Assembly (NCBI RefSeq): GCF_000003605.2
Contig: NW_003112469.1
Location: forward strand, 140,870 to 164,087
Length of the DNA stretch: 23,218 nt
Origin: Saccoglossus kowalevskii
Taxonomy: Eukaryota; Hemichordata; Enteropneusta; Harrimaniidae
Reading direction: 5' to 3'
Shown: piece after piece, positions 1-20,600 of the stretch
Layout: each line of letters begins with the position of its first letter
Position numbering within the stretch: the first letter of the stretch is position 1
Program-made: the position numbers and the translations under genes
The notes under the pieces: generated by a model
Databases searched by the model: none
Told to the model about the DNA's origin: nothing
What the model saw: the letters and a program-made list of their open reading frames with translations, nothing else

Positions 1-1231
1 TAACAGGTATAAATTGTCTCAGAAAAGCCAAATGAATGTATTTTTACCCCACCCCCTAAAATTGTAACACATCAATTCTGAACAGAATTTTAATACAGCT
101 CATAATGAATTAATTCACTCTGACACAAACTAAGTTCAATATAAGTTTTAAAATTTTTTTCTGAGCGGGGACTATGACATGACATGTCATATCTTGTTTT
201 ATGTTATTTTCGACTTGTTCTTGAAACCATGTTGAAACACAATCACTTTGTTTGTATACCTTGCATAGATTTTGTTAGATTTGTTCATTTAGCTCTCTTT
301 ACAGTTATCCACTGTAAGAGTAATTCAATAACCTTTTCAATAATCATGATGGCATCACCAAGCTCTATAGAGACAGCAAAGCTATTGTGACCGTTAGGTC
401 GCTTGTTTTAATAAGGGTTCATTTGATTTGATAACCTTTATTTCATCTACTTTCTCCCTAAATGGTCAAATTTTCTGGGCACAACCTGTATTCACACTTT
501 ACCTTAGAAGGTCTTCTTACTACACTTTAACTTGTACAGATGCTAACTACACATAATGAGAACTCCATCTACGCAGCACCATTGGTTTTTCCTATGACAA
601 TGTCAATTCAAGACTAACAGGAAAATAAAAAAAACAAAAGCAGCTAAAAGTTTCTACTCTCATATCCAAATTCCGGATGAGCATCTACGTCATTGACGTT
701 CTGGTTTTTAATAAAAATGAATATAGACAGATGTAGCATTTGGTCATATGATCTAGCATTGGCAGGTTCAGGTTCATGCACACAATGACAGTATCGCTGG
801 TTGTGCCAGAGCTTTTTACTTTTACAAAGTATGCAAATCTGCCAAATGATGATGCATTTTCAACCTTCAAACATCATGGCACTATGGTAGTCATTCAAGT
901 GATACTTTCTAACTGTATCAGCATTGCTGCAGATATGTTACACATGCCTGATATGGTTTATGTCATAAAAAAAAGGATTGAAGTTCACATTTTGTTGAAA
1001 TCCCTGCTGCTGATACCATGTGTTACGATCTCCAGTTTGGAACATCATAGATGTAAACAGTTTTCAAGTTTTGCAATACATTTGCTTTACAAATTGAATA
1101 GTAACAATTTCTGTGTTATGATTTGCATGAAAAGTTAGAGCTTAAGTAATGTTGATGACTTTTGTCTAAATCAATTGTCTCCAGTCGCAGTTGTATATAA
1201 TTTATTAAACATGCATTTATTTTCTTTACAG
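1..1231 (+). other. CDK8 intron, 3' part
   Basis: No exon is recognised here. The CDK8 residues preceding HIIK are not encoded in any frame I could read. Contents are AT-rich unique sequence plus one copy of a short terminal hairpin motif at 167-198. The 120-codon open frame at 776-1138 has no recognisable protein features. Confidence 0.7.
167..198 (+). repeat. GGGACT...hairpin...CTTGTT motif, copy 1
   Basis: Reads ggggac, then a 19-base perfect palindrome (arms tatgacatg and catgtcata around one A), then tcttgtt. It resembles the motifs at 5593, 10072 and 14396 and looks like a conserved end of a dispersed element. Confidence 0.5.
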
Positions 1232-11059
<9,828 letters not shown>

Positions 11060-11876
11060 GCTCAGATGTCGGGTTTCTTTTAGCAGATTTTCCACAATTG
11101 TCCAAGTACTTTTTTAGCTCCAAAGTCGGGTAGTGCTTTTATATTACTTATTGCCTGCTGGCATAAACATTACTGTAAAATCTGTATTAGAAGCTGCGGC
11201 TTCTACTAAAATGGTACAATGCAACAGAGGGGATGCGGCTTCTATTAAAATGGTACAATGCAACAGAGGGGATGCGGCTTCTATTAGAGCATGTACACAT
11301 ATGAGGAATGATGAATGTTTGAGTCTCAATTATTCAAAAAAAATGGGTGTGACTTCTATTAGGAATCCGGTTTCTAATAAAGATTTTACGGTACTTCTTC
11401 TTGAAAACTATATGATACTTTCCAGAAAGGCATCGTGGATGGTCCCTTGAACTTTAATTCTGTTATCTTCTTGAAAACGTCAAACCTGATTATGTTGGTA
11501 TTTCGTATGTACCTTGGGTGGACTATGCCATTGATCAGATTGCATTATTGAACAATCGGCCATATGTTTGCACATACAGTTATTAGACAACAATATTATG
11601 ATACATGTAAAACAACTACCCATGTTCCATTCCAAATTTAGTTAGTTTTATCAATAAGTTAGTTAGTGTTATCTTCGCTCAGGAAAGGGTATACTTTAAA
11701 AGAAGTGCTTCATGCTATTTTTTAACTTTGTTCCAGAACAGGAAAAAGTTTTAATAAGCATGTCTATTTGGTGTTGCTGATGGAACAGGGTTTACAAACT
11801 GCCTATTTTAAGTTTATTTCTAAACACATTACGAATTTATCATATGGCAAATCCACTTAAATATATACTATTTTCG
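11060..11876 (+). other. CDK8 3'-UTR / 3' flank
   Basis: Sequence after the CDK8 stop. It holds the TIR element at 11171-11393. No single polyadenylation site can be picked with confidence: an AATAAA at 11376-11381 lies inside that element, and a more ordinary-looking AATAAA lies at 13635-13640. Confidence 0.5.
11171..11393 (+). mobile_element. TIR element with internal 39-bp duplication, in CDK8 3' flank
   Basis: Left end tactgtaaaatctgtattag; right end ctaataaagattttacggta, which is its near inverse. Inside, a 39-bp unit starting gcggcttcta begins at 11196, 11235 and (partially) 11274. The 105-codon open frame over this region, and its minus-strand counterpart, result from the duplicated unit. 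Confidence 0.75.
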
Positions 11877-11880
11877 CTTA
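11848..11880 (-). mobile_element. Left remnant of MITE copy 3 (interrupted)
   Basis: Ends in ctattttcgc immediately before TTAA. This matches the reverse complement of the right arm of the 3472 element (ctattttcgcagaaggaatg). The outer part is diverged, so the left boundary is approximate. It continues at 13029 after the TTAA element. Confidence 0.55.
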
Positions 11881-13028
11881 AGGTAGCGAGACTATTATTT
11901 ACGATTTTCACATTTATTAATTGATGAAATGCACTATAAACTTTCATATGATAAAGTCAACATAACATAGAATGTCATGTAAGTTGGTTAAAATGTAGAT
12001 TTTCTGAAGGAAAGCAAGGCAGCCTCAGTAGTGTTTTCCAAAATCAACAACACAGGTTTAATCTGTGTGCCTATAAGTTTCAAAGATAAACTCAAGACAA
12101 AGCAATGTTAGGATGTGTTATCAGTAGCTATCTGACACACAATGAGTGTTTCCAAACATTTGAGTGGTTTGTCTTCGCCCCTGTTTGTTTCACAGATTAG
12201 TCATTTGCATATGAATGTGTCAGACACAAGGTCACACAGCTACTGAAAAAAATCATTGATTTTGGTGTTTTCATATGCAGAATTTATCCAAATATAGCTA
12301 TCCTATCCTTTATTTTTTTGGTTTCCAATAGCCTTACACATTTGGATGTCCCTACACATGTTAAAACAGACCTTGATGGGAAAACAAACTGATTGTGCCG
12401 ATAAACAAGCTTGAAAATTTTTGCTGTGACTTCATGGACGTTTGCTAGGAGTTTATGTTTTTCAAAATACAAGGTCTTTAACAAAAAATAACGTATACTT
12501 ATTGTCGTCGGATTAACACCAAATTTTCACAGCTTTAAGGTGACAATGAGAGGAACTTGAATGTGTCCAGACAAACTATTTCATCGATTATTTACCAACG
12601 AGTTGTGGTTTGAGTTGGGGGNNNNNNNNNNNNNNNNNNNNNNNNNNNNNNNNNNNNNNNNNNNNNNNNNNCAATGCGACTAAAACAGTAATTGAAATTC
12701 AGCACACTATTTTTTAAAACGCGTTGCTTGAATAAAACTGACCAGACACATTCAATTTACCAGACTATTGAACAACTAGGAAAAGTGAAAAAAATACTTC
12801 TTACCGCCAGCATAAATGCGTAATTATTTTTTTTACAGAAAAAGTAATTTTTCACCTTTGATTGAGTAACGCGTCGTAGAATGCAGATACGGACTTGCAA
12901 AATACACTTGTGAAAAGCTTGAAGTCTGACGATTCTAAAAATATATACTTTCCCGGGTCTATTTGTAGTCATTCAGTCACAATTAGAAGATGAAAACAAG
13001 TATGCAAATAATAGCCCCGCTACCTTAA
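11878..13028. mobile_element. TTAA-flanked TIR element (piggyBac-type non-autonomous), containing the assembly gap
   Basis: TTAA at 11878-11881 and 13025-13028 flank inverted repeats ggtagcgagactattattta and, inverted at the right, caaataatagccccgctacc (two mismatches over 20 bp). TTAA duplication is the piggyBac hallmark. The host sequence on both sides joins into a MITE copy. No transposase coding is visible, and about 50 bases are unknown. Confidence 0.75.
12622..12671. other. Assembly gap (50 N)
   Basis: A run of exactly 50 N, which may be a placeholder of unknown true size. It follows tgggggg-like G-rich sequence and sits inside the TTAA-flanked element. Confidence 0.99.
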
Positions 13029-13194
13029 GAAATGATTCAGTGAAAATAAAATCCAGCGAATAGACCTTTTTTCCTATATTTCACATTCAACTCATCAAAA
13101 ATCAGTGAAAATATAATTCCATACATACAATGTAACACCCAAAAAGTCTTTTCAGCGAAAATTAATTCCAGCCAAAATAAAGTATTTTACAGTA
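13029..13194 (-). mobile_element. Foldback MITE, TACTGTAAAATACTTT family, copy 3 (right part)
   Basis: Reverse-oriented copy: gattcagtgaaaataaaatc near the start and aaataaagtattttacagta at the end, matching the 3472 element inverted. It was split by the TTAA-flanked element. Confidence 0.85.
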
Positions 13195-14280
13195 TGCATT
13201 TAAAAGATATAAAATAAAGCAAAGCATAGCATCATAGGTATTCTCTAGTTAACTGTGCATGAACTTTAAAATTGCCAGTTACATATCCATGAACCTTGTC
13301 GGTAAATGTATAAAATTTTGTGTTTTTTGGTGGGAAGTCGGTTGTACACTGATCAAAGGTTCAGTTATGAATGACTTGTTCATGGTATTATAAAACTGGA
13401 CATTGCTTGTAATCCTTGACATGTCTAAGGAGTACCCACAGGTGAATAGCAAAATCCTAGCAATGTTTATTTGCTCTATTACAAAGTTCATATTTGCCCA
13501 CGGATTAACAAAACAGTCATGAAACCATTATTACATCAGTCCAATCTACATTACTGAGCTCATCTTTCTTAGTACTACCTCAGTTTGTTTGTTTTGCTCT
13601 GTAATGCGTTTAAGTTATTGTAATATTTGTGTTGAATAAACATTTGTCATTCTTTATTTTCTGATTACCTTCTCAATGCATCCAAGTTATCTTTAATATT
13701 CGGATAATTATAGTATTTTCAATTCCAACATCATATGCAGTGTCTGAAAAATACCTTCCCACTTCACAAATGTGGTTGAAATTACTTTTTGGCTAAAAAT
13801 AAACTAAAAGTAGATTTCCCTGACTGCTCATTTCAATTTAACTGTAACTGACCTTACAACTCTTATTTTGATGGTTAGTGAATAATACTTCATGTTTAAA
13901 ATTAAAATTTTGCAGGTTTAATTAATTCGTCAACAGGTCCCTGAAGAAAAAGATTGACCCGCACACTAAGCAGAATAGTTCCAATCATGAAAATGTAATA
14001 CACAACATACTAATAGTAGTTTTCACATTTGTTTAGACATACCGGTTAACAAATTTCAACTTGGCTTTTATTTTGAAAACTTTTTTATAAAGAAATGCCT
14101 AACTCCCACAAAACAAGTTTATTTCTGCCAGGACACTACCGGTATGTCCCATTAAAAATAGGTAAAAGCAATTTGGCCCTGTTTGAACAAAGTAAAAAAA
14201 AACCTTGCAATTCGGTAACCCTTTGGACCGAATCATACATTAAATTTCAAATTTAGAAATCATTTAATAAATTTGTTATC
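13195..14280. other. Intergenic sequence, possible CDK8 3' end
   Basis: AT-rich with no gene recognised. AATAAA at 13635-13640 in a T-rich context (gttgaataaacatttgtcat) is a reasonable but unproven polyadenylation signal for a long CDK8 3'-UTR. Confidence 0.35.
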
Positions 14281-14423
14281 TATTAATCACTCACTTGTCC
14301 ATATTTGCATATATTATGCATGTGATCAGTTAAAAGCCATCTTGCTTTTTGGCCATCTCTAATAAGCATGAATAACATTTCCTCTGATTGCAACAGGGAC
14401 TGTGTCATTAACAATGACTTGTT
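14281..14423 (+). repeat. Tail fragment of the composite repeat with hairpin motif copy 4
   Basis: Contains a diverged agccatcttgctttttggcc box and ends in gggactgtgtcattaacaat, then gacttgtt (14396-14423). The stem gtcatt / aatgac has loop aac. It resembles the right end of the 4436-5621 repeat. Confidence 0.6.
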
Positions 14424-15004
14424 ACTTTTTGTCTAGTTGCTGTTGATCTATTGTCCGAACAGAAGCATTGCCAGCCAAGTTGCTGACTGTTTTGTTAGGC
14501 ACATCTCAAGATTGTTAGATGATTAGCTCAAACTGCTTTTAGGAGGGTGCACTCTTTGGCTAAATACACTCATTTACTAGTGACTGTTTCTCGACAGTAC
14601 ATACATTTTGTTTGTTTGAACTTTGCCATTTATTATATAGAAATTTATAGGAAAGACAATAGCATTGTGATCTTCTATTTATATTCAATGTGTCCAAGTC
14701 CCCCAGTATTAGTTTGACATCTCCCTTTGAAGTTGGTTTCACCCGACTTGTTCTAATTGCATAACGATCTCAAGTTGCACATGGCAAGCCAGTCAAAAAC
14801 TTAGCTGGCAATGTTGCTATTTTGGTGTTAGGAACAATATGGTGGCGAAAGTAAGTCTGCTAACCTTTGATAGTGGATGGCTTTTGTTCAGCATTTCCTA
14901 GAAAGGTATTCTTTAATACTTCCGAAACAGTACACGTTTACTTGTTTCCTTGTTCTCAATCATTCCCATTGACCAGGAGTTTTTCAGAGATAGATTGTTA
15001 GTTC
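14424..15004. other. Intergenic sequence without recognised feature
   Basis: AT-rich. The minus-strand 60-codon open frame at 14560-14742 shows nothing recognisable. Confidence 0.5.
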
Positions 15005-15830
15005 TTGTGTGGATGCAGTCTGAAAACTGGGACTTGGATTGACCTCCTTGCATGTGTCCGTGCGTGCATCCATCCATCCGGACCTATATCTTGGACATGC
15101 CTGGGAAGATTACATTTAAACTTCACACATACATCATATTATACATATGCACATCAATTTGTTTCAGGATGGCCGAATGGTGGCCACTTTTGTAATGAAA
15201 ATCAACAAAAATCCAGTATTTTCGTCATTCTGGAACTGGATCTCAGCAATTTACAGATAGATTTTGTAAAAACTTGGTACATATATTGGACATTATGGGA
15301 ACTTGATGCACATCATTTTGAATGCGGTTCTAGTTAAATATTTCTGACATGCTTTAACTGATTATGTTAAAATTTCATATATCCATTATACATCATTTCA
15401 TAGATATACAGATGTATTTGTTTGATGATCTGATCCAAAATGGCCGAATGGTGGCCATTTTTGTGCTAAAAAAATTTCACAAAAAATAAGCATTTCTGGA
15501 ATTCCGGATCTTAATCGTTTAAGGGTCAATTTCGTTCAAACCCTGTACATGCCTTGGACATTATTGGTCCTTGTTGCACATTTTGTTTTTCAGATCGGAT
15601 TTAAAATGGCTGACTGGCAGCTATTTTATAAAGTCATATCATGTTTAAATTTTATATACTCTTATACATCATGTCGCAGATATAACGATGTATTCAAAAT
15701 GGCCTACTAGTACTAGTGGCCATTTTGTTTTAATTAATGCTGTTCCAGAGCAATATTTCTAAATATGTGCAAGTACTAGTTTAATGATCAGATACATGAT
15801 GACTGAATGTTCACTCGACTGAATGAGCTA
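15005..15830 (+). repeat. Composite dispersed repeat, second large copy (diverged)
   Basis: Shares cttggacatgc, ttcacacatacatcat and the atggcc...ggccat boxes with 4436-5621. Boxes are at about 15169, 15437, 15603 and 15696. A short tccatccatccgg run at 15068 corresponds to the TCCG tract of the first copy. The 110-codon open frame at its start is an artefact of the repeat. Confidence 0.65.
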
Positions 15831-17060
15831 AGCTGGTGGTTTGTGGTTGAAAGCAACATGTGGTAGTTTACTGTGATATGTACATGAGTTAGGTGTGTGT
15901 CTGAGTTTGTGTTTGAATCTCACCAGAGGCCATATTGGCATTCTAAGCAAAACGTCATAAGAGCTAATTTTGATCAAAATTGACGAATAGCATCATGATT
16001 TGGTGGGTTTTTGTAGACATATTTAGAAAAAGAATCTATTTTACATATCTCACATTTTTATTACTGTAAAGCAAACGATGTTTAATAGTTGTGCACAAAC
16101 AGTTTTCTGATGGTAAATGGAAGTACATGATTGGTCATGAATGGAGTTGTGTGTAGGACTTGTGATGGCTGATGAATCTCACTTTTGATCCGATGCTTCA
16201 CTGACTGTTACAGATTTAGATTTTTCAGTTAATTATTTCAAAACACCAATGATTGCATATATTCTGTATTCACACAGGAGCTCTGCAATGTTTGACTTAG
16301 TTGGAGAAGTAGTATAGCTCCAAAGATTACAATTGTGGATAATTGACACAGTTTTACATTGTAAAATGTGTCCTGTTTACAAGATCCTTTGTGTAATCAT
16401 CAACATGGATAAACATGGAGAAAGTGTGGATTTACATGAATAAACTTTCGAGTAAAAGTTTTCATGATCAAGAAAAGTATAAATTATAATATAGATAATG
16501 GTAGTTGGTAAAAGTATACATTTTGGACATTGGCGCTTCATCAGAAGTCATTCAATAGACAGAATATATAACAAGCATAAGAGCAAGGTGAATGACATAC
16601 TAGTATACAAAGACCAAATTCTATTTATTTATCCAGCTGGAATAAGTTGACAGATAACCAGACCACAATCATTGACTATTTTTGTGCATTGTAATATTAC
16701 AAATCCATATAATTTAGAGTAAATCTATAGTGATCCAAAATGAAAGCCAGAGAAAAAAAAGGCTGGACTTGTATACATAGACATTGACCCACTGTGATAT
16801 CAGAATGAGTGTTGTTTACATTTAGACGAAAGCAGCCCACTCACACACCACCACAGATCCTGCCATTGCAAAATCAACAAAATCAAGGAAGTTTTATTGA
16901 GATTTGTAAATATAAATAAATCAGGTTTCTGGTCATTACATTTGTAAAATTTCGAGTTTTGTTCAATGGTATAGTCCAAATCAACTGAATATTGTTGACC
17001 TCATATAAAAAAAATGCCCTGGATCCAAGGCTAATTTATCATAATGCAGAATGACTGCTG
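15831..17060. other. Intergenic sequence, possible CTU1 3' end
   Basis: No gene recognised. TTTATT at 16893-16898 and 16624-16629 would read AATAAA for the minus-strand CTU1 transcript, but neither is backed by other evidence. Confidence 0.35.
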
Positions 17061-17206
17061 ATCTGCACTGGCTCGGAAGATGAATTCTGATTGGCTAAAA
17101 AAACAAAAGACTTGTGGCGTTGAATGCACGTTCATTCTCAGTAATGTTATGCAAATTAGAAATTCAAACTAGCTAATCATTTACAACCTTCCGAGCCAGT
17201 GCAGAT
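17061..17206. repeat. Foldback with 19-bp perfect arms, downstream of CTU1
   Basis: atctgcactggctcggaag (17061-17079) is perfectly inverted as cttccgagccagtgcagat (17188-17206), with a 108-bp spacer. Similarity is weaker outside the arms (aatgactgctg versus ccccagaatgacagc). It is probably a small non-autonomous element, and may lie in the CTU1 3'-UTR. Confidence 0.8.
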
Positions 17207-17320
17207 TAGCCCCAGAATGACAGCAAATTCTATTACTGGAAAAAAACTTTGATGTCGTTTGCTGTTGTCAACAGACCATAACACTGCCATAATTTCTGAA
17301 ACTGAGATGTGTACATAACA

Positions 17321-17425
17321 CCACAGCACAGCATGTATTGCAGCAGCACAGCATGTATTGCAGCAGCACAGCATGTATTGCAGCAGCACAGCATGTATTG
17401 CAGCAGCACAGCATGTATTGCAGCA
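17321..17425. repeat. 20-bp tandem repeat, five copies
   Basis: Unit cagcagcacagcatgtattg, exactly 20 bp, from 17321 (first copy slightly altered) to 17425. On the minus strand all three frames stay open and give Cys-rich 20-residue periodic peptides (68-111 codons). These are artefacts because 20 is not a multiple of three. It lies about 160 bp beyond the CTU1 stop, so it may be transcribed as 3'-UTR. Confidence 0.95.
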
Positions 17426-17586
17426 TGAGCATTGTCCATTGTTCATAGAGATGACTACCAGTAGTTGAACGATAACTTGGTAAAATTGATATCCACACTC
17501 ATGACGCCTCAACAGAATTCACCAATTCTTGAATCAGTGTTCTTCAATACAAGGGTGTTAAAAGTTGTAAGGCAATCCTGGTGCTT

Positions 17587-17688
17587 TCAAAACTCAAGAC
17601 TTTGTTTATCAGTGTTCAATACTGCTGTACTTTCTGTACTTGTTGATTGTGATTCAGTGTTTGTAAGTGTCATTCCTGCTGCAACCAG
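17587..17688 (-). CDS. CTU1: CTU1 last exon and stop
   Basis: Acceptor tttttttttcag; 33 codons then TGA (17589-17587). It encodes [20 protein letters not shown] and a further 13 residues ending SLEF. This tail is low in complexity and not conserved, so assignment rests on phase, acceptor quality and position. Confidence 0.8.
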   Translation of the reverse strand: MVAAGMTLTNTESQSTSTESTAVLNTDKQSLEF

Positions 17689-20600
17689 CTGAAAAAAAAA
17701 ATATTAAATGTCAATCAATATGTTATTTTACCAAACAATAACGATAATTAATAGTCATACCATACCATTACATTAAATCCTGTCTAAAACAATTCCCACA
17801 CTGTTTCATTTATTTTGGTATTTGGTTTATAGAGCTCTTTTATATATAGTCAAGTCAATTAAGCAACAGTTCATGCCTAACCTGCCACTAATTGCAACGG
17901 AAAGTTTTTTCATGGTAACAGGTCACAAATATCCCCCTCAACAATTCTCAAAAATCTACCAAATTCTTAGTTGGTGAAAAGTGTTAAATAAAATCATGTT
18001 ATTTCTTTGTATTGCTCAAAAATTAAACCAAGGGTTCTTCTTAGTCAGCAGTTCATTTAACTTTCTCATTTATGAATGAAAGTACAAATGCCAACTTATG
18101 CAAATATCTGTCCAATCATTTGTGAAAAATTGCACTTGTATGTGTTACACATACATATATTACCATGGCAGCCATCTAAAACAAGTTGCAGTTTTAAATG
18201 TACATGTATATCAACTCAATAAGAGAGACTGGGACTGTAAAAAAAAAAATGCAAAATCAATGAAAAGAATTCCTCACCTTCTGTCTTGCTTTCAATCCCT
18301 TACCAATACCAAGCCTATAACAAGGAATAGGAATGATTAATATCAACAACACTAATACTTGATATGACAGGCTGGCAAGAGAGTGACTATTTTTATCATG
18401 CGTCCACTTTTACAGTTACATTGAATTATTCCCAAGAACTGTGGCTGAATAATGAGGTCTTTTATTAAACACTTCTTGCAGGCATGCTTTAACCTTTTCA
18501 CCACCAGTTCCCTCTTTTCATCACAAATTCACAAAATAGTCCCGTTTATAGTCTGCACTTTCCTTCAGAAGATTAGGACATAAATTGCCAAATTTTTTGA
18601 ATATAAACTGAAAGCTGACTCAAATTTTATCTGTTGGCTCCAAAATTAGAGTTCATTACCAGAAATATTGAAGAATAAAAAGAGCAAACAAATTTATGTG
18701 AGAAAATCTGGTGGTGAAAATGTTAATGTAATTCTAGCCCCTGGCATTAAACGACTTTTGGGTCTCCCCAAGGTACCCTTGTTTTCTAGCTACCAGGAGT
18801 AAACAAGGGTCAAATCGACATCGATTCACTTTCAGCCATCAAAAATATGTAGTTTCAGGCAGTTATTTTCCTATACCAGCTTTACTTTTAAATGTTAATT
18901 CTGTAATATAGATGTCCGATGTTATCTTTGACAGTTCACAAACTTTACATAAAATATAGAACACATGTTTCACATTCATAGACTTAAAATAAATAAATAC
19001 AGACAATATATCATTTAAATCCTTTTGGTATTTGTACATTCCCTTGTAAAATATTCAACTTAGGGACAACCGGTTCTGAAATCCACCACCCCCCTTTTTC
19101 ACAAGCGCATTCACTAATGTGACAATACATTTCATAACACTCATATACTTGCATTGTTTATTTTCACTTACTTAGGTAGTCCTTTATTAAGCCCTTCTAA
19201 CAATACACATGCTTTACACACTTTATTACTTGATATGTAGCCGCATTGCAAGCATGTCATTTGAGTTGGCATCTTTACATCTTTCTTGATGGACAGACTC
19301 TCACCAGAATGGATGATATCTAAGGCAATTACAAACACAAAATGTAAATAGGCCTGTGATATCTATTTATTTATGATCTTAGATTTACTATCAACACAAC
19401 AAAGCCATTCCCTTTATCTCACAATTCCAACTGAAACTGGAGGTTTCCATTGGCTGATGGGATAACATTGGGTATTTTTTAAATGATGTCATGCTGTACT
19501 CATTGATTGGCTGGTTAGATTCAACTTGCATTGAAGTTTATAAATATTCATAAATTTCACAATTCAAACTGAAACTGGAGGTTTCCATTGGCTGATGGGA
19601 TAACATTGGATATTTTTCAAATGATGTCATGCTGTACTCATTGATTGGCTGGTTAGATTCAACTTGCATTGAAGTTTATCAATATTTATAATAAATGAGG
19701 GAATGGTTTGTTGTGTCGATAGTAGTGAAAAAAGATGTTACTTAATTACGAAATTTTATTATCTCTTTAGCAAACATAGTTAGACTAATCTGGTTGTGGA
19801 GCAAATAAAAATAATTCACAATAATACTATTTTTTTTTAAATTTGTGTGATGCACTGAATAAAGAAGTGGATCACTTCAAAGTAGATATTGCAGAAATCA
19901 TAATACTGAACTTCAAACATGCAGTAAACCATTACCTATAATTGAACTTGACCTTATGGCTTCTAAGTCTTTTAAAAATGCTCTTGCATATCCCCTGTAA
20001 GCGTTTGGTGAATATATACACTCAGTGGAGAAGTAATCTAACTTTTTAAAATATGCGTACCTGTGTGAGCAAACATGAACAAAGGCATTTGTGTTACCAG
20101 TATTTAATATGAATAATTTCAAATACCACACTAAAGCAAAGTACTGTAAACAATCTAATTTTTACTGTTATAAACTTTTAGGATATTGTGACATTCATGA
20201 AGACAAAATTTTGCGAAAATGTTAGTTTTCACCGCTTACAAAATTTTGTGATTTTCACTGTGGTTTTTGTTCCTCACAAAATTAAAGTTGTTTATAGCAT
20301 TATCATAAGGTCTGAAAAAAGTTATGTTTCCGGTTGCCATGCAAAGCACTAAAAAAAAAAGAGTGTGAGTCGATCTTTTTTTTTTCATCACTTCACAGCA
20401 AGCTCTGTTAACAATTTGATGGACAAAATTTGTGCCCTGTCAAATATATACTAGCAACAACAAAAAAATGCCTTATTTTTTAAAAACAAATGCCTAATGC
20501 TACATTTTGTCAAGCATTTAGAAATAAGATTTAAAATGCTATTAAGATTTATATTATTTGAACATCATTTGGTTTTTTATTGCATTTATATTAAAACACT

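Noticed and set aside
776-1138. 120-codon open frame upstream of the first CDK8 exon
   Set aside because: No recognisable domain, AT-rich composition like the surrounding intron, and no match to the missing CDK8 N-terminal residues.
13635-13640. AATAAA as the definite CDK8 polyadenylation signal
   Set aside because: Several AATAAA words occur by chance in this AT-rich region. Without transcript data none can be assigned.
14396-14444. Helitron 3' end (hairpin followed by CTAG)
   Set aside because: This copy has ctag after the hairpin, but the 5593 copy and others do not keep a CTRR end at a fixed distance, so a Helitron call is not supported.
17177-17512. Cys-rich minus-strand proteins of 68-111 codons
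   Set aside because: The cysteines come from a 20-bp tandem repeat read in three frames. This is not a secreted Cys-rich peptide gene: there is no signal peptide and the periodicity follows the DNA unit.
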